A stretch of 34,155 nt of DNA from Oscillatoria salina IIICB1 (GCF_020144665.1 NZ_JAAHBQ010000064.1:1-34155), one strand, 5' to 3'. Positions 11,401 through 20,437 are shown, counted from the stretch's first letter. Translations and numbers: made by a program. The notes: generated by a model from the letters alone, not told the origin.

Positions 11401-11923
11401 GTCGAGTTGGGATGCACAACTAATTTTGATGGATATGCAAATGCCAATAATGAACGGTTATGAAGCGATCGCCAAAATTCGCAGTTGTTCAAAAGGTCAG
11501 GCGATCGCAATTATAGCTTTAAGTGCTAGTGCTTTCGACGAACAGCGACAGGAAATTTTAGCCGCCGGATGCGATGATTTAGTACACAAACCTTTTCGTC
11601 AAGAGGAGCTATTGGCAAAAATTGCTCAATATCTCGATCTCAGTTATATCTATGCTTCAGAAACCGCACCCAAAGGCAAAATCAATACTCCAACTCAAGC
11701 GAAAGTGAAATTGAGCGAGATGGCGTTAAAGATTGCTCAAATGCCGCAAGAATGGATAGCCCAGTTAAATTATGCTGCTGCTCAAGGCAGCGATCTGCTA
11801 ATCTTACAATTGCTCGAGCAAATTCAGGCAGAAAATGCTGATTTAGCTGTTTTTCTGAAAGAGCTGGCGGAAAATTTCCAGTTCGAGCAGATTGTCGAGT
11901 TAATTCAACTAACTCAGAAGTAA
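8420..11923 (+). CDS. Soluble hybrid histidine kinase, GAF-GAF-PAS-GAF-HK-REC
   Basis: 1167 residues, GTG start with a strong ribosome binding site. Domains in order: a short coiled start, GAF1 (20-185, with GTPC, clearly paralogous to GAF1 of the upstream kinase), GAF2 (188-350), PAS (360-475), GAF3 (490-665), HisKA with His695, HATPase (806-930, GTGLGL box near 890), REC (955-1075) with Asp1005, and a C-terminal tail like that of the neighbour. GAF3 aligns well with the upstream protein's cyanobacteriochrome-like GAF3 but has Ser598 where that one has Cys661, so covalent bilin attachment there is unlikely. There are no membrane segments. From the histidine onward the two kinases are nearly collinear, which points to a tandem duplication followed by change of the input end. 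Input signal unknown; autophosphorylation and phosphotransfer follow from the family. Confidence 0.9.
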   Translation: MKSKIALAKDRKRTEAQLESREQALQLIVEGTASATGNEFFRTCVRYLAQVLQVRYAFVTRMADDSRSKLRTLAFWDGIDFVKNFEYELPGTPCEKVLWGKICFYPENVQALFPKDRDLVELEVESYLAIPLISSEGEVIGHLAVMDVEPMIKDFSKESIVKIFAARASAELERLQADELLARRAEMDKLLSQISRKFIDEEINIAINFTLRTVGELLQSERMYFVRYLEEQNSFSMTHEWCASGIEPSWDKFKEIPVESNNSVHQQILAGENVQFSCPSQRAPVAFDCETANYPLRCLKLGVTVPILRSSKVVGFLGVDIANCAKVWTPEEIDWLKLVGEFIAIGQARSKAQEALERSNARFQNLAEHLPGMIYQYKLYPDGSQEFPYVSPGCREIYGIEAEAVMQNSSLLWEVVHPEDFDPLVNSIAVSARTLQPWKASWRIVVNSQTKWLQGCSRPEKQADGSVVWDGVVTDISDRFSAAEVLRETAQWQKTLFRVIQRMRQTLDIETIFGATTEELRQVLNCDRVLIYRFQPEGIEEIVSESVAPGWIPMLETNSNDSPTDRDAYLQNTSIGVDSLGASYLCVEDIYQAGFDRSYLEYLERLQAQAYIIVPIFCGYKLWGLLAIYQNSGSRHWTKAETKFAIQIGSQLGVAVQQAELLRHTQQQALELQQAKETADAANRAKSEFLAHMSHELRTPLNAILGFTQLMNRDWAKPSILNGFHDLCSTHQQYLEIISNSGEHLLSLINDILAMSKIEAGRVTLSKNAFDLYHFLDTLEEMFSYKAQSQGLELIFIRTPQVPQYIKTDERKLRQVLINLIGNGIKFTEVGSVTLKVETLPDTSQSDFELKEQTLLFSVIDTGPGIAPEELELLFKPFTQTETGLKSGQGTGLGLPISQKFVQLMGGEIEVSSTPNGGTKFSFAIQVSRIAEITVTNTQPINQKIISLAPNQEKCRILVVEDNSANRFLLVKLLENLGFEVREAENGQQALAIWSSWDAQLILMDMQMPIMNGYEAIAKIRSCSKGQAIAIIALSASAFDEQRQEILAAGCDDLVHKPFRQEELLAKIAQYLDLSYIYASETAPKGKINTPTQAKVKLSEMALKIAQMPQEWIAQLNYAAAQGSDLLILQLLEQIQAENADLAVFLKELAENFQFEQIVELIQLTQK

Positions 11924-11976
11924 TCCTTATCGAGGATGGAATAAACTAAGCTGTAATTAGTTGAGACTATAGTGAG

Positions 11977-13770
11977 ATGAATAGCGATCGCACAGTCATT
12001 ATTAAAGAAGATATCTTGATCGTTGACGATACTCTCGAAAATTTGCGCTTGCTCTCGACGATGCTCCTCAAACAAGGGTATAACGTCCGCAAGGCTTTAA
12101 ACGGACAGATGGCTCTTAAGGCTGTGGAAACTGTGGTACCGGATCTGATTTTGTTGGATATCATGATGCCAGATATGGATGGCTATCAAGTTTGTCAGCG
12201 CTTGAAACAGCAGAGTTCCACTGCTGAGATTCCGGTTATTTTTCTCAGCGCTCTCAATGAAGTTTTTGATAAGGTCAAGGCGTTTGAGGTTGGCGGTGTA
12301 GATTATATTACTAAGCCGTATCAGTTTGAAGAAGTTTTGATTCGCATTCAAAATCAATTAGCGCTGAAGACAGCAGAGCGAGAAATTCTTCAACTCAATA
12401 GTCAACTAGAAAAGCGGGTGCAAGAGCGTACTCAGCAGTTAGAAATCGCCAATGCTCGTTTGCTAGAAATGGCACTTCACGATTCCCTAACTGGGTTGCC
12501 GAATCGGGCTTTATTTATGAAACGCTTGCAGTCAGCTCTCCAAGAGGTAAAGGCAAACAAATCATCTCAATTTGCAGTATTATTTTTGGATTGCGATCGC
12601 TTTAAAGTAATTAATGACTCTTTGGGACATCTCGTTGGCGATGAATTGCTGATCGCGATCGCCGCTCGTCTTCAGTCTTGTTTGAGCAATGGAGATACTC
12701 TCGCTCGTTTGGGTGGCGATGAATTTGCAATTCTCTTTACAGAAATAGAAAACATTAGCAATGCTATTCAAATGGCAACTCGGATCTTAGATTTGTTTTC
12801 TCACCCTTTTCAATTGCAAAGAAGAGAAGTTTTTATTAATGCTAGTATCGGGATTACTTTAGGTAATTGCGACTACGAACAACCAGAACATCTCTTGCGG
12901 GATGCTGACACCGCCATGTATCGCGCTAAAGCCCTAGGTAAAGGTCAATTTCACGTTTTTGACCCTGAAATGCACAGCGTAGCTTTGCGCTTATTGCAAC
13001 TCGAAAACGATTTGCGCCGCGCGATCGAACGCCAGGAATTTGTTCTCCATTATCAACCAATTATTGACTTGAATCAAGGAAAAATTTCTGGCTTTGAAGC
13101 CTTGGTGCGCTGGCAACATCCGACTCGCGGTTTGGTCTCTCCTGGATTGTTTATTCCTATCGCAGAAGAAACTGGTTTAATTAACCCGATCGGTCATTGG
13201 GTAATGAAGCAAGCTTGTCGGCAGCTTATTTCTTGGCAACAACAAAAATTGGTAAACGATAATCTAAGTATCAGTGTCAATCTTTCTGTGCGGCAGTTTT
13301 CCCAACCCAATTTAATTGAACAAATCGATCGCGTTTTGGCAGAAACTCTACTTAATCCCCAATGTTTAAAGTTGGAAATTACCGAAAGTGCCATTATGGA
13401 TAATAGCCAATCGGCGGCAACTATTCTCGAAGAATTAAGAAAACGACAAATTCACTTGAGTATCGATGATTTTGGGACAGGTTATTCTTCTTTGAGTTAC
13501 TTACATTCCTTTCGCGTCGATCTCCTCAAAATTGATAAATCTTTCGTTCAACGTCTGAATGGAACTTCATCTAACCTCGGTTTAATCCCCGCCATTATCA
13601 GTATTGCACAGACAATGGGCATGAAGGCGATCGCTGAAGGAATTGAAACTACTCAACAGTTAATTCAACTGAAAAAATTAAATTGTGATTTTGGTCAGGG
13701 ATATTTATTCTCCGAACCTTTGAACAGTAAAAATGTGGTAGAATTAATAACTTCCGATCCTCACTGGTAA
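11977..13770 (+). CDS. Response regulator REC-GGDEF-EAL, cyclic-di-GMP enzyme
   Basis: 597 residues. REC (8-125) has the phospho-acceptor Asp61 in LILLDIMMPDMDGY. A coiled linker (130-165) leads to the GGDEF domain with an intact LARLGGDEF (GGDEF at 246-250), then the EAL domain with E374 in GFEALVRWQHP. The EAL part keeps the metal and catalytic residues: YQPI, the N of SVNLS, EITES, DDFGTG, the K of LLKID, AEGIE and GQGY. Both synthesis and breakdown of cyclic-di-GMP are therefore possible. The inhibitory I-site position reads SNGD and lacks the arginine of RxxD, so product inhibition at that site is not expected. The gene sits 53 bp behind the second hybrid kinase, which makes that kinase a likely phosphate source. 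Its REC domain is close in sequence to that of the next gene. Confidence 0.92.
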   Translation: MNSDRTVIIKEDILIVDDTLENLRLLSTMLLKQGYNVRKALNGQMALKAVETVVPDLILLDIMMPDMDGYQVCQRLKQQSSTAEIPVIFLSALNEVFDKVKAFEVGGVDYITKPYQFEEVLIRIQNQLALKTAEREILQLNSQLEKRVQERTQQLEIANARLLEMALHDSLTGLPNRALFMKRLQSALQEVKANKSSQFAVLFLDCDRFKVINDSLGHLVGDELLIAIAARLQSCLSNGDTLARLGGDEFAILFTEIENISNAIQMATRILDLFSHPFQLQRREVFINASIGITLGNCDYEQPEHLLRDADTAMYRAKALGKGQFHVFDPEMHSVALRLLQLENDLRRAIERQEFVLHYQPIIDLNQGKISGFEALVRWQHPTRGLVSPGLFIPIAEETGLINPIGHWVMKQACRQLISWQQQKLVNDNLSISVNLSVRQFSQPNLIEQIDRVLAETLLNPQCLKLEITESAIMDNSQSAATILEELRKRQIHLSIDDFGTGYSSLSYLHSFRVDLLKIDKSFVQRLNGTSSNLGLIPAIISIAQTMGMKAIAEGIETTQQLIQLKKLNCDFGQGYLFSEPLNSKNVVELITSDPHW

Positions 13771-13853
13771 CCCCAAAAACTTTCCTGGGTAATTCCCGAT
13801 CGTGAAAATTTTCTTAGCTAATCAAAATTTTTAAGCATCAAATGTAAACCCTA

Positions 13854-15176
13854 ATGAATAACGACTCTCCTAATAATCCTCAAAAAAATGATATCCTTGT
13901 GGTTGATGATACCCCAGATAATATCCGTTTTTTATCAACAATGTTAACAGAACAAGGATATAATGTCCGCAAAGCAATTAACGGACAAATGGCTTTAACC
14001 GCAGTTCAAGCTGTACTTCCTGACTTGATTTTGTTGGATATTAATATGCCTGGTCTTGATGGATATGAGGTTTGCAAACAACTGAAACAAAATGAAAAAA
14101 CTAACACTGTACCTGTAATTTTTTTGAGTGCTTTAGATGATACAGAAGATAAAATTAAAGCTTTTAAAGTAGGCGGTGTTGATTACATAACTAAACCCTT
14201 TCACTTTGAAGAAGTTCTCGCCAGAATTAAAAATCAACTGACAATTAAACAGCTTCAATCTCAATTAAAAGAACAAAATCAACAACTTAAAGAAACTTTA
14301 AATGAGCTCAAATCTGCTCAGGCTCAACTAATACATAAAGAAAAAATGGTTAGTTTGGGTAAGTTGGTTGCTGGAATTTCCCATCAACTTAATAATCCTA
14401 TTAGTTTTATCGCCGGAAATCTTGATTTTACACGCAATTATATTCAAGATTTGCTACAATTAATCAAGATTTATCAGCAAGAATATCCTCAACCTACAGA
14501 AATAATTAAAGAAGCAATTCAAGAGATAGATTTAGATTTTATCAGTGCAGATTTAGAAAAAGTTCTCGGTTCTATTCAAGCTGGATCGGAGCGGATTTCC
14601 ACTATTATTCTTGCTTTACGCATTTTTTCCCGTTTAAATGAATCTGAAATTAAATCTGTTGATATTCATCAGGGAATTGATAGTAGTTTATTGCTGTTAC
14701 AGCACAGAATTAATCAACAAGATAAAGATTTGGAAATTGAAGTTATTAAAAATTATAGCGAGCTGCCAAAAGTTACTTGTTATGCTAGTCAACTAAACCA
14801 AGTGTTTCTTAATTTGTTGAATAATGCTGTTGACGCTTTAGAATCAAAATTTACAAAAGGTTTTCCTGAAACTACTAAACCAACCATTTGGATCGATACC
14901 GAGTTAGACGATCGCACTAGTGTTCTTGTCCGGATCAAAGACAATGGTTGTGGTATTAGTGAGGAAGTCAAAGCCCATTTATTTGAACCATTTTTTACTA
15001 CCCAACCTGGAGGTAAAGGAAGTGGTTTAGGTTTATTAACCAGTTATCAAATTGTGGTGGAAAAGCATAACGGAAAGTTGAGTTTTAATTCTCAAGTTGG
15101 ACAAGGAGCAGAATTTATTGTCGAAATTCCGATCGAGCTTGTCAAATTATCATCATCGCGATCGCCGAACCCGTAA
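13854..15176 (+). CDS. REC-histidine kinase fusion
   Basis: 440 residues. An N-terminal REC domain (10-130) with Asp62 (LILLDINMPGLDGY) is followed by a coiled coil (132-165). A kinase core comes next, with a variant H-box ISHQLNNPISFI (His177) and a HATPase domain (about 275-430) with DNGCGI and GKGSGLGL boxes. The H-box is of the HxxxNNP type common in cyanobacterial kinases, and the core resembles that of the three-PAS kinase at 18216. There is no periplasmic or membrane part, so the kinase is expected to be controlled by phosphorylation of its own receiver. It lies 83 bp behind the REC-GGDEF-EAL gene and shares its REC type, suggesting both receive from the same upstream kinase. Confidence 0.9.
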   Translation: MNNDSPNNPQKNDILVVDDTPDNIRFLSTMLTEQGYNVRKAINGQMALTAVQAVLPDLILLDINMPGLDGYEVCKQLKQNEKTNTVPVIFLSALDDTEDKIKAFKVGGVDYITKPFHFEEVLARIKNQLTIKQLQSQLKEQNQQLKETLNELKSAQAQLIHKEKMVSLGKLVAGISHQLNNPISFIAGNLDFTRNYIQDLLQLIKIYQQEYPQPTEIIKEAIQEIDLDFISADLEKVLGSIQAGSERISTIILALRIFSRLNESEIKSVDIHQGIDSSLLLLQHRINQQDKDLEIEVIKNYSELPKVTCYASQLNQVFLNLLNNAVDALESKFTKGFPETTKPTIWIDTELDDRTSVLVRIKDNGCGISEEVKAHLFEPFFTTQPGGKGSGLGLLTSYQIVVEKHNGKLSFNSQVGQGAEFIVEIPIELVKLSSSRSPNP

Positions 15177-15252
15177 CTGCATTTATCAAACCCTTCCCAT
15201 CTATGTAAACTTTTTTAACATTTTTTTTTCCTCTGCCCAAATTACCAGATTT

Positions 15253-15269
15253 GTATTATGATGTAATAC
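15253..15269. promoter_or_regulatory. Inverted repeat GTATTA-N5-TAATAC upstream of kptA
   Basis: A perfect 6-bp inverted repeat with a 5-bp spacer lies about 50 bp before the kptA start in a 130-bp leader. It is small and AT-rich. It could be an operator for a dimeric repressor, overlap a -10 box, or be chance. No family can be assigned. Confidence 0.3.
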
Positions 15270-15318
15270 GGAAAGCCTTTGGAGTTTTCACCTCCACTTA
15301 AACATTTTGGCGATCGCG

Positions 15319-15876
15319 ATGAAAAAATCCCGCTTAGTTAAAATTAGTAAATATCTAAGTTACCATTTGCGCCATCGTCCTGACAAACTTGGCTTGCAAC
15401 TCGCGCCCGGAGGTTGGGTAACAGTTGAAGTGCTTCTCGCCGCGTGCAAACAAGACAAATTTCTGATTACGGCGAGGGAATTAGAAGAAATTGTCAGCGA
15501 AAATGACAAAAAACGCTTTTCTTTCGACTCCACAGGTAAACTGATTCGTGCCAATCAAGGGCATAGTATCGAGGTCGATCTCCAACTAGAACCAGTAGAA
15601 CCACCTGACATTTTATATCACGGTACAAAAGAAGATGCAGTCAAGTCAATCCTCAGCCAAGGTTTAGTTAAAATGTCCCGGCACCACGTTCATCTTTCGA
15701 CAGATTTAGGAACAGCCAAAAATGTGGGTAAGCGACATGGCAAGCCTGCTCTCTTTGCTATTGATGCCGCAAAAATGTATCGAGATGGTTATACTTTTTA
15801 TTGTTCGGAAAATCAGGTTTGGTTAATAGAAAAAGTTCCTCCAGCTTATCTAAGTTTGCACAAGGTTAACAACTAA
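15319..15876 (+). CDS. kptA: RNA 2'-phosphotransferase (Tpt1/KptA family)
   Basis: 185 residues from ATG 15319. The protein matches the KptA/Tpt1 family along its full length: SYHLRHRPDKLG near the start, KKRFSF, then GHSIEV (H82), LYHGT (H101), RHHVHLS (R121) and KRHGKPA. The family transfers an internal RNA 2'-phosphate to NAD+, giving ADP-ribose 1'',2''-cyclic phosphate. In yeast this completes tRNA splicing, but the bacterial substrate is unknown. A TTG at 15307 would add four residues encoded by a HIP1-like GCGATCGCG; the ATG gives the usual family N-terminus. The AAA ATPase gene starts four bases after the stop, so the two are probably co-transcribed. Confidence 0.92.
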   Translation: MKKSRLVKISKYLSYHLRHRPDKLGLQLAPGGWVTVEVLLAACKQDKFLITARELEEIVSENDKKRFSFDSTGKLIRANQGHSIEVDLQLEPVEPPDILYHGTKEDAVKSILSQGLVKMSRHHVHLSTDLGTAKNVGKRHGKPALFAIDAAKMYRDGYTFYCSENQVWLIEKVPPAYLSLHKVNN

Positions 15877-15880
15877 AATT

Positions 15881-17089
15881 ATGGCCTCAGGATTTTACTG
15901 GTACGATCGCGATCGTCAGGGTAGTAATCAGCCCCAAGAACAAAGTTTATTAGGATCTGGTTGGCAACCATTATCAAGAAAATTTGACTGGGAGTTTTTC
16001 GCTCATTTAGTTACTAAAGATTCTTGGACTCTCATGCAAAAAACTTTAGATTTTGCTAGCGATTTTGCTGATGCTTTAGGTCGCCAAGAATATGCTTGGT
16101 GGGCAAATATACTAAACGTTTTTTCTGCCGATATGCAATACGAACTAGCAGAATTCTGGCAATATCTCACACCTGAACCACCATTTCCCGATCGCCGCTA
16201 CGGAGATATTATCGGCGTGGAAACCCCCATCAGTCAAATCGTTAGCCGCAATAGTATCCCGATTGATTATGTCCTTAATCGCTTACAAGAAATTACGATT
16301 TTTAAGATTCTTAAATTTTTAGGTCGTCCGGATTTAATTATGCAGTCATATATCGACCGCTATTTTTATTATCCGGTAGAAAAGTTTGTTGCTTGGGAAC
16401 GTTTAGAAGCAATGGGAACGATTTATGCTTTTTGGCACGAAGAACAAGTTTGGTTAGAAATATATCCTGGCGATCGCAACAAAAGATACTACAATCTGAT
16501 TGCGAAAAATCTCGCTCCGCTAGTTAACAAAGCCACGTACAATTTAGCAGTCATGTTAAGTGGTTATCAAAGTCGGGTGGGACAGGTTTACAGTCAGTTT
16601 TCTATTCGTTCTTTTCCTGATAATATTCAAAGTTTCACCGATATTGTTCAGCAAGCAATTATCGATAATCACCAATTAGCAGTATTGGTAAATGGTGAAC
16701 CGGGTACTGGAAAAACAGCTTGGACGCAAGCGGTGGCTAAAGAAATTTTAGTACCTTTAGGATATGTGATTTTTATTTTAGACCATGATGCCGTCGAAAA
16801 TTTTGTCCCGCCCAGTTATTTAGAAAAAATTTGTTTAATTATCAATGAAGCCGATAATTTAGCTCAAAATCGTGCCGATCGCATAGCTCAACAAAGTAAC
16901 AAAACTGAACATATTCTGAGTTTGTTGGATGGTACATTATATCAAAGCGTAATTGACGATTCGGGAATTCACTCTCAACAAAAGTTGGTTGTGTTGATGA
17001 CTTGCAATACAATGGAAAGGTTAGATCCGGCGGTTTTACGCAAGGGTCGGGTAGACTTGACTTGTGAGTTTAATTATCGCTTTGTTTGA
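15881..17089 (+). CDS. AAA-family ATPase with a long N-terminal domain
   Basis: 402 residues. The first about 240 form an uncharacterised domain rich in aromatic residues. The AAA core follows: Walker A GEPGTGKT at 272-279, a Walker B-like strand ending IINEAD (N322, E323), a sensor-1 region VLMTCNT, and RKGRVD, a likely arginine-finger segment, near the end. The usual Walker B aspartate is asparagine here while the catalytic glutamate is kept. The protein stops 14 residues or fewer after the arginine-finger region, so there is no C-terminal lid. The function is unknown; co-transcription with kptA suggests a shared RNA-related or stress role, but that is inference. Confidence 0.8.
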   Translation: MASGFYWYDRDRQGSNQPQEQSLLGSGWQPLSRKFDWEFFAHLVTKDSWTLMQKTLDFASDFADALGRQEYAWWANILNVFSADMQYELAEFWQYLTPEPPFPDRRYGDIIGVETPISQIVSRNSIPIDYVLNRLQEITIFKILKFLGRPDLIMQSYIDRYFYYPVEKFVAWERLEAMGTIYAFWHEEQVWLEIYPGDRNKRYYNLIAKNLAPLVNKATYNLAVMLSGYQSRVGQVYSQFSIRSFPDNIQSFTDIVQQAIIDNHQLAVLVNGEPGTGKTAWTQAVAKEILVPLGYVIFILDHDAVENFVPPSYLEKICLIINEADNLAQNRADRIAQQSNKTEHILSLLDGTLYQSVIDDSGIHSQQKLVVLMTCNTMERLDPAVLRKGRVDLTCEFNYRFV

Positions 17090-17198
17090 CAAAATCTTCT
17101 GAGTCGATCCACCAAGCGCGAAAAACTCCACCGATCGTTGGTAACTAAATACTAATCTGCTGCCTAGACGATCGCAATAGAAGGCAAACAGGGCAAAT

Positions 17199-17852
17199 AT
17201 GTCTGAGCATTTGTGGTTGAAATCCCTAAGCCAATACCGAGCAATCGCGATTATTCGCGCCCCTCGGAATAAATTAGGTTTACAAATGGCGTATTCTGTG
17301 GTAATAGGCGGAATGCAAATGATTGAAATTACCTGGAATAGCGAGAAACCGACAGAATTAGTAAGTCAATTGCGGCGAGAATTACCGGGCTGTATAGTCG
17401 GTGCTGGCACAATTTTGAACAAAACGCAACTGCGGGAAGCGATCGCTTGCGGTGCCAAATTCATCTTTACTCCTCATGTCGATCCGGTACTAATTCAAGC
17501 TGCAACTCATGCCGGTGTGCCGATCGTACCAGGGGCGCTTACTCCTACAGAAATTGTTACCGCATGGCAAGCGGGAGCAAGTTGTGTCAAGGTTTTTCCA
17601 GTACACGCGATGGGAGGAGCAACTTATCTCAAGAGTTTGCAAGCACCTTTAAACCAAATTCCCTTAATTCCTTCTGGAGGAGTAAGTTTAAAAAATGCCA
17701 AAAGTCTCATCGACGCAGGCGCAATCGCGGTGGGCGTTTCCAGTCATTTGTTCCCCAAAAAATTAGTCGCCACCCATAATTGGGAAGCGATCGCCCTACG
17801 CGCCAAAGCCCTCCACCAACAACTTACCTTGGAATCAGATAGCTTGGACTAG
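17199..17852 (+). CDS. eda: KDPG/KHG aldolase (2-dehydro-3-deoxyphosphogluconate aldolase)
   Basis: 217 residues, the usual length for class I KDPG aldolases. Visible signatures are AIAIIRAP (R20), MIEITWNS (E43, general base position), GAGTIL, the Schiff-base lysine K131 in SCVKVFP, and IPSGGV (phosphate-binding loop). It splits 2-keto-3-deoxy-6-phosphogluconate into pyruvate and glyceraldehyde 3-phosphate, the last step of the Entner-Doudoroff route. It may also act on 4-hydroxy-2-oxoglutarate. It stands alone between the AAA ATPase (109 bp upstream) and a histidine kinase, with no other pathway gene in the window. Confidence 0.92.
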   Translation: MSEHLWLKSLSQYRAIAIIRAPRNKLGLQMAYSVVIGGMQMIEITWNSEKPTELVSQLRRELPGCIVGAGTILNKTQLREAIACGAKFIFTPHVDPVLIQAATHAGVPIVPGALTPTEIVTAWQAGASCVKVFPVHAMGGATYLKSLQAPLNQIPLIPSGGVSLKNAKSLIDAGAIAVGVSSHLFPKKLVATHNWEAIALRAKALHQQLTLESDSLD

Positions 17853-18215
17853 AATAATAGCATAAATTGAAGCATAGGTAAATATTTGTGCTGGTTTGTA
17901 GTTGTCTTTTGATTGGGAACCCTTGGATTGGGGATTGGGTTCGTCGATCGCTGTTCGCTGATAACTGATTGGGGATCGCGCTTTTCCTGGCGTTCGGGCA
18001 TTTAATTGTTATTGCCTGCCCAAAAATTATAATTTTTTAAGATTTTAATAATACTTAACTTAAATTTCATCTTATTAATAAAATTTAGCTAAAGATAGTA
18101 TATATTAAGGTAACACTTCTTTGAAGACGGCAATTTTTTCATCTGCTACTATTTTGCGGTTATAAGAACCCCAAACAAGTTAGATAACAAAAAATAATTT
18201 TTTTTTAATCTGTCA
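17853..18215. other. Intergenic region, 363 bp, with short heptamer repeats
   Basis: At 17911-17939 and about 17958-17967 there are GATTGGG/GATTGGGG words, a degenerate form of the heptamer repeat found elsewhere in the window. The rest is AT-rich up to the ATG at 18216, including TATATATT-like sequence near 18100 that could hold the promoter of the kinase gene. No RNA or coding gene is visible. Confidence 0.5.
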
Positions 18216-20360
18216 ATGAGTAGAATTCAATATCAAACACAAACCATAAATCCACAAGCCAATGACGAAGACCATTTTCAAGATTTTTTTTATCTCTCAG
18301 AAGATTTATTCTGCATTATCGATTCAGAGGGACGCTTTCAGGAAACAAACCCGGCTTGGGAAAAAACTTTGGGATGGAATTACGAAGAATTAAAGTTATA
18401 TTCTTGGCTAGAATTAGTTCATCCCCAAGACGTAACTTCAGGAATATCTAGGAAGAAAAAATTTGAAAATCGCTATCGACATAAAGATGGTAGTTATCGC
18501 TGGTTGTCTTGGAGCATATCTCGTTCGCCTACCGGAGTAACCTATGCAGTAGCCAAAGATATCAGCGAAAGTAAAAAGAAATATGAAGCTCTCGTGGCTT
18601 CGAGAACGCGACTTTATGCACTACTCGATCGCCTCCCCGCCTTTCTTTATTTGCAACGTCCAGATCGTTCAGTGGGATTTTATAACCGACGTTTTCGAGA
18701 AATTTTTGGCGAGACCCAGAGTAAATGTTACTGTCAAATTCTCCCTGGTCGCAAGCAACTAGGTACAAAAGCTCCGACATTTCGCGTATTTGAAAGCAAA
18801 ACCCCGCAAACTTGGGAATGGTACGACGATCGCACCGGAAAAATTTATCAAATTTATAACTACCCTTTTCAAGATTTAGATGGTTCTCCCTTGGTAGTAG
18901 AAATGGGTTTAGATATTACCGCTACCAAGCTTGCTGAAGAAAAACTGCGCCAAACGCACATCGAGTTAGAACAACGAGTAGAAGAACGCACCGCAGAATT
19001 GGCAAAAGCTAACGAACAGTTGCGGGCAGAAATTGCCGAACGTCAACGCGCAGAAGCCGAACAACTACGTTTGCTTAACGTTCTCGATGCTAGCCTGAAC
19101 GAAATTTATATTTTCGATGCCGAAACTTATTATTTCGACTATGCTAATCAAACGGCACTACATAACCTAGGTTATTCGTTAGCACAAATACAACAAATGA
19201 CTCCCGGAGATATCCGAGAGAAACTCGACACAATTACCTTTGAGGAATTAATTACTCCTTTGCGACGAGGTGAGAAAGAGAAACTAATCTTTAAAACTTT
19301 TCACCGCCGTAGGGATGGTAGCGTTTACCCAGTTGAAGTACATTTGCAACTGATCGATCGCGTTTTTTTAGCTGTAGTTCTCGATATTACCGAAAGAGTC
19401 AAAACGGAAACCGAGTTAGAGCGATCGCAAGCTCAACTCAAACAAAAAAAACAGCTTGAAAGTGCTTTACGACAGTTGCGGCGTACTCAAGCTCAACTAA
19501 TTCAAAGCGAAAAAATGTCTTCTTTGGGGCAAATGGTAGCTGGTATAGCCCACGAAATCAATAACCCCATCAACTTTATCTACGGTAACTTATCCTATGC
19601 CATTAGTTACACTAATGACTTGCTTTCCTTAGTTAAAGTTTATCAGGAAGAATACCCCGAACCTACATCCAAAGTTGAAGAGAAAATTGATGAGATCGAT
19701 CTTGCATTCCTCAAAGAGGATTTTCCTAAGTTAATTAATTCAATGCAAGTAGGAGCAGAAAGAATCCGGGAAATCGTCCGTTCTCTACGCAACTTCTCTC
19801 GTCTCGACGAAGCCCAAATGAAGGAAGTAGATATTCATGAAGGTCTTGATTCAACTTTGATGATTCTCCAAAATCGTTTGAAAGCCAAACCCGGTCATCC
19901 AGAAATTAAAGTCATTAAAGAGTATGGAATGCAAAAGCGAGTCGATTCTTATCCCGGACAACTTAACCAAGTATTTATGAATATTCTCAGCAATGGAATT
20001 GATGCTTTAGAAGAATATCATTCTCACCGTAGTGAAGAGGAAATTGCGGCTAATCCACCGACAATTCGCATCCAAACTAGTTTCCGCGATGGCGAATCTC
20101 CTAAAGGCGATCGCGGCGCAAATTGGTTGGAAATTCGCATTGCTGATAACGGTTCGGGTATACCAAAAAAAGTGCAACAACATTTATTTGAACCTTTCTT
20201 TACTACTAAACCCGTTGGTAAAGGAACTGGTTTAGGTTTAGCTATTTCCTACTCAATTATTGTCGAAAAACATCACGGTCAAATTAAATGTGTTTCTGAA
20301 TTGGGAAAGGGAACTGAGTTTATTATCGAAATCCCTATTCATCAGGAGAAAAGGAGGTGA
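18216..20360 (+). CDS. Three-PAS sensor histidine kinase
   Basis: 714 residues, cytoplasmic with no membrane segments. PAS1 (about 20-125) starts FYLSEDLFCIIDSEGRF. PAS2 (130-245) contains CYCQILPGR but lacks the later cysteine pair often seen in this PAS subtype. A coiled coil with the VEERTAEL motif (245-290) precedes PAS3 (285-400), and another coiled coil leads to the kinase core. The phospho-acceptor is His446 in GIAHEINNPINFI. The HATPase runs to the end, with DNGSGI and GKGTGLGL boxes. There is no receiver domain, so its partner must be a separate regulator; the REC proteins at 11977 and 13854 are the nearest candidates (inference). The core is similar to the REC-kinase at 13854. The stop codon's last base begins a heptamer repeat array. 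Confidence 0.9.
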   Translation: MSRIQYQTQTINPQANDEDHFQDFFYLSEDLFCIIDSEGRFQETNPAWEKTLGWNYEELKLYSWLELVHPQDVTSGISRKKKFENRYRHKDGSYRWLSWSISRSPTGVTYAVAKDISESKKKYEALVASRTRLYALLDRLPAFLYLQRPDRSVGFYNRRFREIFGETQSKCYCQILPGRKQLGTKAPTFRVFESKTPQTWEWYDDRTGKIYQIYNYPFQDLDGSPLVVEMGLDITATKLAEEKLRQTHIELEQRVEERTAELAKANEQLRAEIAERQRAEAEQLRLLNVLDASLNEIYIFDAETYYFDYANQTALHNLGYSLAQIQQMTPGDIREKLDTITFEELITPLRRGEKEKLIFKTFHRRRDGSVYPVEVHLQLIDRVFLAVVLDITERVKTETELERSQAQLKQKKQLESALRQLRRTQAQLIQSEKMSSLGQMVAGIAHEINNPINFIYGNLSYAISYTNDLLSLVKVYQEEYPEPTSKVEEKIDEIDLAFLKEDFPKLINSMQVGAERIREIVRSLRNFSRLDEAQMKEVDIHEGLDSTLMILQNRLKAKPGHPEIKVIKEYGMQKRVDSYPGQLNQVFMNILSNGIDALEEYHSHRSEEEIAANPPTIRIQTSFRDGESPKGDRGANWLEIRIADNGSGIPKKVQQHLFEPFFTTKPVGKGTGLGLAISYSIIVEKHHGQIKCVSELGKGTEFIIEIPIHQEKRR

Positions 20361-20407
20361 TTGGGGATTGGGGACTGGGGATTGGGGATTGGGGATTGGG
20401 GATTGGT
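20360..20407. repeat. Heptamer (STRR-type) tandem array, A(T/C)TGGGG
   Basis: Six uninterrupted heptamers (ATTGGGG five times, ACTGGGG once) and a partial seventh start at the last base of the kinase stop codon. The complement is CCCCA(A/G)T, the classical short tandemly repeated repetitive sequence of filamentous cyanobacteria. Confidence 0.9.
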
Positions 20408-20437
20408 AAATGCGGCTACGTGATAATTGATAATTGC

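Noticed and set aside
17447-17779. 110-residue open frame inside the aldolase gene
   Set aside because: It is out of frame within a well-supported eda gene, of low complexity (Ser/Arg/Asn-rich), and has no ribosome binding site.
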